Below, in pieces: positions 1 to 11,635 of a stretch of 64,000 nt of DNA (its first letter is position 1; each line of letters starts with the position of its first letter). The translations under genes were made by a program, and so were the position numbers. The notes beneath the pieces were generated by a model that was not told the origin of the DNA, made no database searches, and saw only the letters and a list, made by a program, of their open reading frames with translations. Source of the stretch: Halichoerus grypus (lineage: Eukaryota; Chordata; Mammalia; Carnivora; Phocidae); contig NC_135718.1 of NCBI RefSeq assembly GCF_964656455.1, positions 144,566,262 to 144,630,261 of the forward strand, read 5' to 3'.

Positions 1-599
1 ACAAAAATCACAAAACAAAAATCTTCAGAGCGTGCATGAGCCCAGACAATTCTACCAGACAGCCCTGCTCAGGAACAAGGAAGAAAGCTATTAACAAGGT
101 CTCCGTGTGTTACTTGGTGACAGCACGAGAAAGCTCACTGGGAACGAACCTGCTGCAGCGCTCAGCTGCCCCTTGTCCTGAGTGTATAGAAAGTGTGTGT
201 GGGCACAGGGAGGGTGGGACGCTGACCAGGCGGGTCAGGGGACTGGCCACAGGGCTACCCTAGGTCTGATCTCAAAGTGAATGCAGTTTGGCCCATGTGC
301 TGCCTGGCCTGATGAGGAGCAGCCGGGGGGCCAGAGGGAGTTGGGGGCATGGAGCTGGGGACAGGCCATCCTGCAGGCCTTTGGGGCCGTGGGGATGACG
401 TGGCCCTCCTTCAGAGTGAGGCGAGGACTACTGCAGCCTTTGAGCAGACAAGGGCAGGACCTGACTTCTGTGTTAACGGTGCCCTGCGGGGAGGGACTGT
501 CCTCAGCCCATTCCACAGACGAGGAGGCTGAGGCAGAGAAGGTGAGAAGCCCAACCCCCACTCACACCACTGGAGGATGTGACTCTCCATCCTAGTGCC

Positions 600-790
600 C
601 CGCTCCAGGCCATCCCACTCTGCAGGTACGTGTCCGTCTACTGGCTGCTTGCTTGTGTGAGGTGTCACTCCCACCCCTGGACCGTAGGCTCCACGATGGC
701 AGGGACCGTGCAGTTCCCTGCCGTATCCTTAGTGCCTGTACAACGCCTATGACCTAGCAGGAGTTCAGTGGACCTTTGCGGATGAGCGGA
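600..790 (+). repeat. L2-like fossil
   Basis: The sequence GGCTCCACGATGGCAGGGACC followed by AGTGCCTGTAC..CCTAGCAGGAGTTCAGT resembles the 3' end of ancient LINE-2 elements, only weakly. It recurs at about 50401-50591. Confidence 0.4.
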
Positions 791-1851
791 CAAAAACAGA
801 CATCCCAGAGGGCGCAAGCCGGGGTGCTGGGTGCTCATCTCCGGAAGGCTCAGCACGCGAGGTTTCCTGGGCAATTCCTGGGACTCCAGGCCGGCCTGAG
901 GTCACATACATGGGTTTCTGCTCGGGACCTCTCCCTACCCCACCGTGGCACGTGTCTTAGAGAGTCAGAGAAGGGTGCTTGGCTATGTGGTGTCCTTCAT
1001 TTATCAATTTCCTGGTTCTTTTACAGGCTCAGTCACTCACAGCTGTCCAACAGGTGTTCCCTGAGCATCACTCCGGGCCTGACACTGGGCTGGGATGGCC
1101 TGCTAGTGACCGACAGTGTGGTGCCTGTCCCCATGGACTTGGGCAGTGAGGGTGACGGAAGGGGACACTTTGGATGGGTTCTTCGTACAGGGTGAGGGAG
1201 TGGTGTTGGGGTCTGTTCCATGGTGAAAAGTCTCCCTGAGCTGCAGTGGGGACAGGGTGGGCCTGGGCTGGGCAAGGCTGAAGTGAGGAGGGGAGGCAGA
1301 GCCTGGGCCATGAGAGGGCTCCCTCCTGAGAAAGCAGAAGGGACTGGACTTGCCTAGGTGGGCATAGGGGTGAGGGAAAGCGAGGAATCAAAGAATTCTC
1401 TCGGATTCTGGCCTGAGCAACTGGGAAGGCACGGGGTGGGGTGAGGGGGAGCGAGAAGCATGAGAATGCCAAAAGTCTTTGGAGTTCAAGGCCAAGACTG
1501 CTGTTTATTTGTTTAATTGTTACAATGCCTCTTTGCTGAGCCAGAAAATACAATGTGCAAGGCCAGGCCCTAGGGTTTTCTGCTGTAGCCCGGGCATTTC
1601 CTGCAAAGTTGTTGTCATTTCTACCCTGGAGCCCGGGGAGTCACGTGACCACCCCAGTCCCTGACCTTGGCCTCCTGGGGCCAGCGGGAGTCATGGGCAC
1701 ACTCTCCCTGCTGGTGTCTCCTGGCACTGGGGTCTGCTGAAGGGCACGTCCCACAGGGGAAAGGGGGGTGCCTCACGTGCATGCATGTGAGGCAGGGCTG
1801 TGCAGAGAAAAGTTACGTGCATGCCTCAGTAAAATGCATGCCCTGCTAGGT

Positions 1852-2061
1852 GTTTATTTATTTTTATTATTATTATTTAAGATTTTTATTTATTTATTTC
1901 AGAGAGAGAGAGAGAGAGAATGAGCAGGGGGAGGGGCAGAGGGAGAAGAAGACTCCCCGCTAAGCAGGGAGCCCAACTCGAGGCTCCATCCTGCGACCCC
2001 AGGATCATGACCTGAGCCAAAGGCAGATAGATGCTTAACCAACTGAGCCACCCAGGCACCC
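1852..2061 (-). mobile_element. CanSINE (tRNA-derived SINE), antisense
   Basis: It starts with a T-rich tail and GATTTTTATTTATTTATT and an AGAG tract, and ends with the reverse complement of the SINE head (ACTGAGCCACCCAGGCACC). The duplicate is at 51653-51862. Confidence 0.93.
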
Positions 2062-2091
2062 TTAGAATTTTCTCATTAATAGTCCTAATGA

Positions 2092-2577
2092 TGTGGGATT
2101 GTTGAGCACAAGGGTCAAGAAAGAATTCTTGAGACGTTTTATGGTGCAAAAAGGTGCTTTTATTATAGCACGGGGACAGAACCCTTGGGCAGAAAGAGAT
2201 GCACTGTGATTGTGAGGTTGACTGATTACATACCTTTAAGTTGGGGGAGTAGAGAGAACAGAAATCTCTAAAGGGATTTCTGTATGTTAAAGAAGATTAC
2301 AGGATCCTGGAGGTCTGGCTATTGTCAAGCTAAGGTTGCTTTTAGTTTCTAGCAAAGGATTAACATTAAGGCACCTCTGAGTTCCTTGAGGAATGTTAAC
2401 ACTGCAGGTCTCAGGTATTTATTTATCCACCGGCTGCAAGTTGTAAGGAAATTTAATTTTATCTACATTTCTCTTGCCTTAGTTCTCCTTATCACTAATA
2501 ATTGGCTAGAAAAGTCCCAGTCTCTAGACTTAGGGGCTCCCAGTAGGACACCTGAAATCCATAAGGCTTTCCCCACA
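2092..2577 (-). mobile_element. Solo LTR (endogenous retrovirus-like), antisense
   Basis: The element is bounded by TGTGGG at 2092 and CCCACA ending at 2577, the short terminal inverted repeat expected of an LTR. On the minus strand it reads through an AATAAA-type signal into GCACC..AACGTCTCAAGAATTCTTTCTTG. A related LTR lies in the opposite orientation at about 7400-7745. I saw no target-site duplication and no gag/pol/env reading frame beside it. The copy in the downstream repeat is at 51893-52378. The family name was not determined. Confidence 0.7.
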
Positions 2578-2936
2578 GAATATTAAAATCCTGAGGTACA
2601 TACATCACTATAAATGTGAATGGGGAAGGGGGTCCTTTTCTTATTCTTAAACATTAAAACAAATTGCAAGAACTTTGAACTGGAACGAAATACCTAGAAG
2701 CAGTGTATTTAGATTAGGAGAAAAGCAGGATGTGAGAGAAAGTGTTTATCATCGTGATGGCTTTTAATTAGGGGAACTAACTGGTCAGAAGATGGGCTTT
2801 CAGGCCTTAAAAAATCATTATTCATCCACAAAAGGAAGGTAACAAGATCTAGATGTGGCATAGGTAAAAACTCTCTCTTCCTCTAACTGGGTATCTAACA
2901 TAGATCACTCCAAATCTGATGGGGCATTTCCTTCTT

Positions 2937-3141
2937 TTTTTTTTTTTAAATGAAATCTTTTTTTATTTGAGAGAGAGAGAGAGAAAGAGCACAAGCAGGG
3001 GGAGTGGCAGGTAGAGGGAGAGGGAGAAGCAGGCTCCCCTCAGAACAGGGGGAGCCCGATGTGGGACTCGATTCCAGGACCCCGGGATCATGACCTGAGC
3101 TGAAGGCAGTTGCTTAACCGACTGAGCCACCCAGGTGCCCA
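2937..3141 (-). mobile_element. CanSINE, antisense, with 16-bp target-site duplication
   Basis: It is a full antisense SINE from its poly-T to the head complement. The flanks GGGGCATTTCCTTCTT at 2921-2936 and 3142-3157 are identical, which proves insertion by retrotransposition. The duplicate is at 52738-52942. Confidence 0.96.
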
Positions 3142-3157
3142 GGGGCATTTCCTTCTT

Positions 3158-4084
3158 ACACTGCTCTCAATAGCTCTCCTGGTACCATGGGGAGCTCCCC
3201 ATTCAGAAGTATGCTTTTGGGGGCCTTTCTCAACAAGGAAGGAATCTTTCTCTTGACTCCAGGCAAAAGTTATTTCTCCTTTTTTTGAATCTCCATATCA
3301 CTAGACTACTCCAACTTCCCACAGGGTCTTATTCACTTTTCGCCTTATATTTATTTCCTTGTAGATTTATTTATACTATAATAAAAACCAAACAACTCCA
3401 TAGGCCCAAGTCACTTATGCCAGGCCACATCACCAAACGGAGTCTTTGTACCTAATCTAATTTCAGTTTTAACCTCTTCCAGAAATGTAGTCTTTTAGTC
3501 AGTCATGAATTTTCTGGTCAGCACCCATCTGTAATCAGTCATGCGGATTCTCTCCATCCCCACCCCTACCCCAGGAAGATAAGGTAATCCACCTAATAAA
3601 CCCCCTGCTCTTCCCCTAAGGGAAGGTGACCGCCTGAAACCATCCTTTCTTTTGCTGATTGTCCGGTCCCGCTTCTGCCTATCAAGTCCTTCCGTTTTGT
3701 ACAGCTGCTAGATTGAGATGCTGCCCCATTCATGAATCGCCTAATTAAGCCAATTAGATCTTCAAATTTACTAGGTTAAATAAACTTTGGTTTTTAACCA
3801 TATGTATATTCTACAAACCGGATTGTAAGTTTCTGTGTGCGGGGCGTGGGGGGCAGGGAGTGCCTGCCGGTTTGTTTTGTCAACCTAGGAGTCTTGCAGG
3901 TAATAAATGCTCGATCGTAATTCTATACGTGTCAGGATTATGGTTTGTGGGGAGCAGACAACACTAGAAGAGCTAAGTGCAGGGAAGATCATGAGGCGTA
4001 GGGCAGGGCCGGGTGTTACTAAATCTGCTTGTTCCCCATTCTGGTTATTGAAGGAGAGACAGAGAAAGGAAAACGTTTTTCACA
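3158..4084. repeat. Unclassified, probably LTR/retroelement-derived DNA
   Basis: This AT-rich stretch has no coding frame. The part around 3640-3800 (with a CCAATTAGATCTTCAAATTTACT-like end) has the look of the 3' portion of an old LTR, but I cannot name the family. The two repeat copies differ here by a 4-base deletion near 3780. Confidence 0.3.
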
Positions 4085-4126
4085 CTGTCAAAGGCCCCAG
4101 TGGTTTATTCAAAACAAGAGGGTTTA

Positions 4127-4457
4127 GGGATGCCTGGGTGGCTCAGTCAGTTAGGGATGCCTGGGTGGCTCAGTTATGAAATAAGGAAAGTTCTAGAAAG
4201 ATCCCCCCACATTTCCTCATTCTCCCTGAGCAAACTGCCCCCAGGTTCCTCTGACTTGACCAGCCTCAACCTTGGCCCATAAAGACTCGAACAAGCACCA
4301 GCATAGTTTGCCTTCAGCTCAGCTCATGATCCCATTGAGTCCTGGGATCAAGTCCGCGTGGGGCTCCTTGCTCAGCGGCGACCCTGCTTCTCCCTCTGCC
4401 TGCCGCTCCCCCCGCTTATGCTCTCTCTCTCTCTCAAATGAATAAATAAATAAATAA
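4127..4457 (+). mobile_element. CanSINE, sense, split by a 136-bp insertion
   Basis: The SINE head is present twice in tandem (4127-4153 and 4154-4175). It is then interrupted by a 136-base block (4176-4311) that also occurs at 4938-5075. The SINE body resumes at 4312 (CTTCAGCTCAGCTCATGATC) and ends in a (TAAA)n tail. The duplicate is at 53924-54254 with the same structure. Confidence 0.85.
4176..4311 (+). repeat. 136-bp direct repeat, left copy (inserted in SINE)
   Basis: It runs from ATGAAATAAGGAAAGTTC to CAGCATAGTTTGC and is nearly identical to 4938-5075, differing by a GA indel and one or two substitutions. The right copy is in ordinary flanking DNA, so it is the likely source. The same pair occurs at 53973-54108 and 54735-54872. 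Confidence 0.9.
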
Positions 4458-4937
4458 CAAAACAAAGCGAGAGAGTATATTTGGTTTTCCATTTGTCGTG
4501 AAGAACTGTAAATGGTAGCAATTGTGGAGTTTGGCTGTAAAGAATGTTTTCCACCCAAGAGCATTCCTTCCCCAAAGCTTCTTTGTTAGAAGTCTTCATC
4601 TAAAATCAGCCAGGATTCCTTCTGTTTATGTCATCGTCCAGATGAATTTGCTTCCTGTTGTGTTTCGCGGGAAGATCAAGGATGGACCGAGAAGGTCTCG
4701 GGCTGACGCCGCCCTCAGGGCTCCTGCTCTGTGCGTGTAAAGGTCTGAGTCCCGTGTTCCTCCACGGGGTCCGAGGAAGCAGCTCTGGCTGCATTTCCAC
4801 AGACGACCTATGCTGTGTGCGAGTTCTCTGTTACGTTGGTGGGATTTCTATAGCAGGATGTAGTGACCCCATTTTTTTTTTATATAACTTAGTTGATGTT
4901 ATCAGTGTTGTGCTTCATTGTCTACTTTGACAGGAAC

Positions 4938-5075
4938 ATGAAATAAGGAAAGTTCTAGAGAAAGATCCCCCCACATTTCCTCATTCTCTCTGAGCAAACT
5001 GCCCCCAGGTTCCTCTGACTTGACCAGCCTCAACCTTGGCCCATAAAGACTCGAACAAGCACCAGCATAGTTTGC
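4938..5075 (+). repeat. 138-bp direct repeat, right (likely parental) copy
   Basis: This is the partner of 4176-4311, about 762 bases downstream in the same orientation. The sequence continues without a break on both sides. Confidence 0.9.
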
Positions 5076-5589
5076 AACAGCTCAGAGCTACATCTCTAGG
5101 ATGAACCTCGCTCCCCTTAAAGTGCTTGCCTGAGGAAACTCAAGGCTGCCAGAAGAACTTGCTGTTTGTTCCAGCCAACACCTAAAGACAGGGCCCCTGG
5201 CACGCTGCTACGTTTGTGGGCCCACGGGAGCCTAACTTGATAAGCTCCAGGTAGTGAACTCAGTGGGTTTCCTAGGGAGCAAGCCCCGTTCCCACTTTGT
5301 TGTGATTTTTCACTTCCCTGACCAGCACTCTAGCATTCTCCCCTTAAAATGCCCACTCACCTCTGTGCAAACTGAAGTTGAGGTCAGTCATGCCAGACTC
5401 CTTTGTTACAATAGTTGTTACTGATTAAAATCTGGCCTTAGCAGTGTCCTTCAGTGTCTCATTTTGTCTAACATCTTTAACAACGTAAGTTCAGCTAAGA
5501 CCATCCAAACAATCCCTTGGTTGCTTGAGTTAAGAATGGAGGGGGGTCCAAGGGTAGAAACCTCCAGTTTGAAGGTAAGTATGTTGTGG

Positions 5590-6530
5590 GGATGTCGTGG
5601 ACAGCACGGCCACCATAGTTAACAATACTGATGGTGTATTTGAAAGTTGCTAAGAGAGTGTATCTTAAAGTGTTCGTCACAAGAAAGAAAAAAATTCTGT
5701 GTGAGGTGATTTTTTTTTTTATCTGAGGTGATTGATGTTAACTTATTGTGATCTTTTCACAATACATACATAAGTCATTATGTTGTCTACCTTAAATGAG
5801 TACAATGTGGTATGTCAGCTGCATCTTAATGGAACTGGGGACAAATGGGAGGGAACGTACACATTGCTGGTGGGAAATGTAAAACGGGGCAGCCATTGTG
5901 GGAAACACCTTGGCGGTTCCTCAGAACAGTTAAATGTAGAGGGACCATAGGATCCACCAAATTCCACTCCAGCATATACGCAAGAGAATCGAAAACATAT
6001 GTTTTCACACAACTTATACACAAATGTTTATGGCAAATGACTTATAGCAGCATGATTTATAATGCCCCAAAGTGGAAACTGATGAACGGACAGACAAAAT
6101 GTGGTCTATCCTTACAATGGAATATTATTTCTCCACAGGAAGGAATGAAGTACTAATACACACGACAATGGACATGGACCCTGAAAACCTGCTAAACAAA
6201 GAAAACCAAACATAGAAGCCACATGTTGTATGATTCCATTAATATGGATGTCAAAAAAAAAAACAAACCCAAAAAACAAAAAAACCCAGAATGTCCAGAA
6301 TAGCCAAATCCATGAAGACAGAAAGCAGACTAGGGGTTGCCAGGGACTGGGGCGGGGGAGAGGGGTGCGGGGAGGAGTATGGGGCTTCTTTTTGTGGTGA
6401 TGGAAATGTTCTGGAATGAGCTAGAGGTAATGATTGCACAATACAGTGAAGATACTAAAACCCACTGGATTGCACACTTCGAGATGGCAAACTTTATGTT
6501 ATGTGAATTGCATCTTAATTAAAAAAAGAA
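5590..6530 (+). mobile_element. Ancient L1 (L1M-type) 3' fragments
   Basis: The sequence GGAATATTATTTCTCCAC, then ATGGACCCTGAAAAC, then GATTCCATTAATATGG, then GGGGTTGCCAGGGACTGGGG and the ending CACTTCGAGATGGCAAACTT are hallmarks of old mammalian L1 3' regions. A second L1-like end (TTCACAATACATACATAAGTC) precedes it at about 5750-5835. The reading frames are decayed. The duplicate is at about 55391-56335. Confidence 0.8.
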
Positions 6531-7399
6531 CACAACTGTGCTTGCAACCCAAGTGTTGCAGAGTAGATCACACTGTGCCACTATTTTCTGGTCATATTTA
6601 CCAAAGATGTTCAAGATTTTTGCAGTCTTGCAATAATAAATACACAGAATGAAAGGCAGCCTGGGAAAGAGAGGTTATTTTGAGGCTAGCCATGGGTGAT
6701 GAGGCACTTTGCTTAATCTTTTCCTGGGGCAGTGAGTGGAGAGAGGGAGGCTGGAAGGCAACGGCTTTCTAGGGGCTGGGACTGCTTTTGGAAAGGAAGC
6801 CCAAGCAAGGAGATTCTCTTCCCTTCCCAGATGGCTATATCCTGTTGGAGGCTTCATCCTTCGCTCTGACCAGGGAACATGCTGCTCAGATGAAAAGCAA
6901 ATCTTCCTACAGCAGCCAAAGAAAACAAACACAGAGAAAAAGCAACCAAAAGCAGAGGGGAAGTAGGATTCTGCATCCTGGCTGATAACATCCACAAAAT
7001 CCAAGCCCCAAAGACACGCGGCCATGGCCTGGCCACTGGGGGACCTGGGGGTGTTGGGGGGACACTCAAGACCAGACTGGCCAGATGTGAGGAGGGCCCT
7101 GGTCCTCAGTGTCATCGGCCCGACACCACAGCTTTGCTCTTGACATCAAAGGGACATCAGTGTCCTTCCTGTATACAGGTAAAGGCCAATGAACTCCTTG
7201 GGTCATCTCTCTGTGTATAAAATATACACTGAGATTCCACTGGGTCCAAGATACACAGGGGGACACACAAGTCGCAGCTAGGTGGAAGGCCACCCTACTA
7301 GGAGTGATGTGGGAAACAAAGGCAGAAGGAAATGTAGATACAATTAAGTGTCCATATAACCATTTGTCCATTGACAAATACTGGAGGCCGGCAGAGTAT
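6531..7399. other. Intergenic, no recognised feature
   Basis: Both strands contain frames up to 146 codons but none resembles a known protein. The two repeat copies differ here by a 1-base deletion near 7159, which shifts a frame, arguing against coding. Confidence 0.5.
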
Positions 7400-7745
7400 G
7401 ATGTTCCCCCAGGAAGCTCCTGTCTTAATGCTGATGCCTTGCCAGAGGGAAAAGCAACCTTATTTTGATAATAGCAAGGCCTCCCGTTATCAGTGAGTCT
7501 TCTTTAGCAGATGAAACTCCTTTTGGAACGTCCCTTATCTTTACTTCCCTCCACCCCAAAGTGTATAGTCAGTTGCCCCCCACAATCCTGGGGCTGCAGG
7601 GGGCAGCAGGCAGCCGTGGCTCTTTCTGCCCACAGGTCCTGCCCCTGTGCCTTCATAAAACCACCATCTTGCACCGAAGACGTCTCAAGAATTCTTTCTT
7701 GGCCGTGGGCTCCGGACCCCCCCACCAAACCTCAGCTATGTTCCA
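7400..7745 (+). mobile_element. Solo LTR fragment, sense, related to 2092-2577
   Basis: The stretch AAAAGCAACCTTATTTTGATAA and the end GCACCGAAGACGTCTCAAGAATTCTTTCTTGG align with the reverse complement of 2092-2577. The edges are approximate. There is no internal retroviral sequence. The duplicate is at about 57204-57549. Confidence 0.65.
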
Positions 7746-10700
7746 AAACTGCATCAGGAGGACGTTTGCTGTGACAGACACATCTCAGCTTCTTTCCTGT
7801 GGCCCCACCAGTCCTTGCTCCCTTTTTCTAGCCACGTGTTCTTGGCACCCCATCCTCACGCGGGGCTTTTGTCTCTCATCCTCTTCCTCTCCATGAAGGA
7901 AAGCGAGAGGAAACCAGCACCGTGGGGACCTGCCTCTTTTGCTGGGCGGGTGCTCTTAGGGGAAGGAGACAAGGGACTCTGAGTGTCTTGGCTAACGCAG
8001 GAATAGACACCTTGTCCTACTTTTGACCCACGATCGCTGTGAGGACCAGATACCATTCTGTCTCTGACAAAGGTTTATTGCTGCAAAGCATTATTCCAAT
8101 GTCAGGGGTAATACAGAGTGTGCGTTTGCTTCTCCCCTTCTATTTCAAAATACTTGGCTTGCAACTGGCTCTTAGTCCCGACCCTTCACTGTGTTGGGCC
8201 AAGGGAAGTTGTGCCTCCAGACTTACTCTCCAGGAAGCAAAAGAGGGCCTCCTTCCACTGCCTGGAGAAACAGCCCCAAGCACTTCCTCCCGGCCCTGCT
8301 CTCCAAAACGCTGATCACAGCGCCCCCTGGTGGAACCTCGGGCAGACCCAGGGCAACCCCAAAGACCCAGAGGGGTCAGGATGGAGGCGGGAGGGCAGGG
8401 ACCTGGGGCTTGGTGCCTAAATGGACAGGCTCCAGTCAGGTGCCGCTGACTGCTGTCATGCAGAACGTAGACTTCGCATTACCTGACATTTTGATATTTC
8501 AGGACAAGCTAGAAACTGCCCTATTGAAAAACCAAAACCAAAACTGAAAACCAACTGTATAAGCCAAAGAAAACAAGCAGTGGGAGAGTTTGGGCTGTGT
8601 TAAACCAACAGGAAAACTTGATTTTTCTGGAAGCGACCAAACATTGATAACAGTTAATTCCTACACATAAATGAAGAACAATCTTGGTAATGGAAATATT
8701 TTCAATAAAATATAAAAATCACCACTATGAGCATATTTGACAAGGAGAAAAAAAAACAAGCTTATTCACTTGCTTCTGATTTTTCTCATATATTTGCTCA
8801 TTACACCGATTTTCTTTTTTTACTTCTTATGTTAACCAGCAGGAACTAGGAGGTTTCAGTAAAAATTATGGGAGGAAAAATACAAAATAGAAAAAATTAT
8901 TTTCATAAGTTATTTTTTTCCTGCTATTTGGAGGGAAAAACCAATTCATCCTAAAGGTACATATTCACCAGCTTCCAGAAGACCAAGGTCCATGTGGGTT
9001 TCTTTGAACTTTTTAGGAAAGAAATTCATACAATGTGCAAAGCCTGCACAATTTGGCCTCATCCCACCTGATAGCTTCATCTCCTACTGTTTCCCATGCT
9101 GCCCTGATCATCATACCAAACTATTTTCCTCCAAAACCATTTCAGGGCTTTTGGGGAAGTTCTATTTCTCTTTGAGGTCTTCCTCTCTTTTCTATTTTTT
9201 AAAGCTCCTATGCATTCTATAAAACCCAGTTTACATGTTGCCTCCCACCAAAACCCAGATTACAGGATGTCTCTGCAAATCTTCAGATGCAGAGATGGAT
9301 AAACACATCCTACATCTTTTGACATTGGGAATCTACCCAAAGGTGGGCTGAGTCTCTGATGAGGCTTAAAGCTTTGAAAATACCTCGTAGGTTAGAAGCT
9401 GGTAGGGTAGGTTTGCGTTCTGTTTTGCTCCCCTACAGCTTGGTACACAGCCAGACTCATGTAAGTAGGACAACTTAAAAATATACCATCAAAATACTTT
9501 TATTTTTGAATTTTTGGAATTTTTTTGAATAAGTATTGATTTTCATGGTTCAGAATGTGAAAGGTATAAATGTACATACACGTGAAGTTTCCATCTCTCC
9601 CTTGTTTCCAGCCACTCAGTTTCTCTTCTTATCAGTAAATACTCATTTTTAAATATCCTCTGGTTGAAGTTCACGTCCTTTTACACAGTGAAATTCTTTC
9701 TGCCACCTGGACTTGTTTATCTTTCCAGCCCTCTCCCCACACTTAGCCTTTGCCCTTTACTTTCCAGCCTATACTAAATTTAGCTCATCAGAATGCCGTG
9801 TTCTCTGTGACCCTCTCTCGCTACCCTTTGATCAGTTTGCAGAATGTTTCTGGTCAGCCCGGCCTCATCTTCTCTGTCGCAGGACCCGCTGTCCGGAGGC
9901 TCCAGGAGCCCCCATCCCTCCCCACCCCCGGTTCTCCTGATTGCCCCGTTGCTGATGTGTATTCCTAGCAGGCCGCTGGCTCCCGGAGATCTGAGGCTCC
10001 TTAGTCATTATCAGAGACTAAAGACCAGAGGCTAACACACAGCAGGGCTGGAATGAAAGTTGCTGTCTCTTGGACAACAATCGGCCATTGTCCTTGTTCT
10101 CGAAACCTCCTGAGCTCTCAGCCTTGGGAAGTTCTGGGACTGGTGTTTGGCAATTGAGGCATCACCTCCCTGGTATCTGTCCCCAACCCCACCTCTAACA
10201 ATCTGGACGTGTCTCCTCCTGGCAGCCTGAGGAGGTGCCCGGCTCACACACAAGTTACCCCGGGAGCAGGTTCTCCCTGTTCCGCCCTCCCTGGGCACTA
10301 CTGGTCCGACTGGTGTGCACGCTTGTGGGTGTGAGGCGATATTTCTTACTATGAATGAGTAAAACAGCATGGATGTTTTCAGTATCAGTCTCCTGTGAAT
10401 CTTAATAGTGGAGGTTAGTGTCCTTGAGTCCAGTCAACCCGCGGACACTGAAAAGCTAGACTTTCTACTTTAAAAGGCTAAAAGGCAGATTCTGAACCAT
10501 GGTGAATTTGCCTTGATCGATCCTCTCAGCAGGGGCTTTATAGATGGACACCCCACTATGTCTAGCGTCTTCGTCACTCCCCCAGACTTGCCAGGGCAAT
10601 GTGCAGCTTTCTCTCAAACTTCAGCCCCTACCTCACTGATTGCCAAATCATTCTGTAAATTGTGAAGTCCTATAAAATGCAAGGTATTATGAACATTACC

Positions 10701-10820
10701 ATTATTATTATTATTATTACTCAGATTCTTACTGACACAAAATTCACATAGAGTAACTCTAGGGTGTCACAAAAGACCACTATGTATATATTTTGAACAA
10801 AAACCCAAAGGCCCTAAAAA
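7746..10820. other. Intergenic DNA, no gene recognised
   Basis: The stretch alternates between ordinary and AT-rich DNA. The frames at 8118-8547 and 9713-10035 (+) and at 10032-10370 (-) are short and unlike known proteins. A degenerate L1- or L2-like stretch may lie at about 9530-9700. A small (ATT)n run is at about 10696-10720. The two repeat copies are near-identical here. Confidence 0.5.
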
Positions 10821-10828
10821 GAGGCTAC

Positions 10829-10953
10829 TTTTTTTTTTAAAGATTTTATTTATTTGACACAGAGGGAGAGTCCAAGTAGGGGGGAGGGGCAGAGAGAGAG
10901 GGAGAAGCAGGCTCCCCGCTGAGCAGGGAACCCGATGCAGGGTTCAATCTCAG
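10829..10953 (-). mobile_element. CanSINE, antisense, truncated (head missing)
   Basis: It runs from poly-T and AAAGATTTTATTTATTTGAC to GATGCAGGGTTCAATCTCAG; the head complement is absent. The duplicate is at 60634-60758. Confidence 0.85.
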
Positions 10954-11164
10954 TTTTCCGTCTGTTACCACCTCTTGCTAAGTGTCTCCCCACTATCTCT
11001 CCTGTCCGCATCCCCATCTCATCCCCACTGGTTATTTCCCCTGATTTCGGCCCAAACTACAGTGTCTGCTTCTCATCGACCCACCTTTGGGGTTACCCCT
11101 TCTCGGAGTGGTCAGTGTAGCCTTCCAACACCCAAGTCTGACCATGTCTCCTGTTGTTTAGAAT

Positions 11165-11635
11165 TCTGATGTGTCTCCACATGAAGTTGAGACAAGGAGC
11201 ATCTTGATTTGGCCCCCGCCCAGCTGTCCTGCCTCAACTCCTTCCACCTGCTGCATTGGCAGGTACCTGCTCGTAAAGCTCAACAGCTGCTGGTCACCAC
11301 ATCCTCAGGTCCCTTCCATTTCTCCGAGTGTTGTGTGTGCCCTCCTCTGGCCCAGCATCCCCTCTTCTGCACCCTTGCCCAACCCTCCATGTGTTCCAGG
11401 CTCAGCTCAAAAGCTCCCTCCTCTGAGGACACCACTGTCCTGAGATACAGCTGCTCTTCCATCTCTATTTCCACTGCATCTTGTCCATGCCTCCGCTCCG
11501 ATGTCATTCTCCCGATCTCCCTAAGCTCCTGGATGGCGGGGCAGCTTCTTCGAAACTTTAAATGCCCCGAGCCAGTCTAGGGCAAAGCCTGGTGAATGAT
11601 CAATAAATGTGTGTTGAAGGAACAAATATTTTAAT
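11165..11635 (+). repeat. L2 3' fragment
   Basis: CTCAGCTCAAAAGCTCCCTCC, then CTCCTGGATGGCGGGGCAG, then GCCTGGTGAATGATCAATAAATGTGTGTTGAA follow the pattern of the LINE-2 3' end. The duplicate is at about 60970-61440. Confidence 0.6.

Noticed and set aside
2578..3900. Possible full endogenous retrovirus attached to the LTR at 2092-2577
   Set aside because: No second LTR of the same family lies in the same orientation nearby, no primer-binding or polypurine site is clear, and no retroviral reading frame is present. Treated as a solo LTR plus unclassified repeats.
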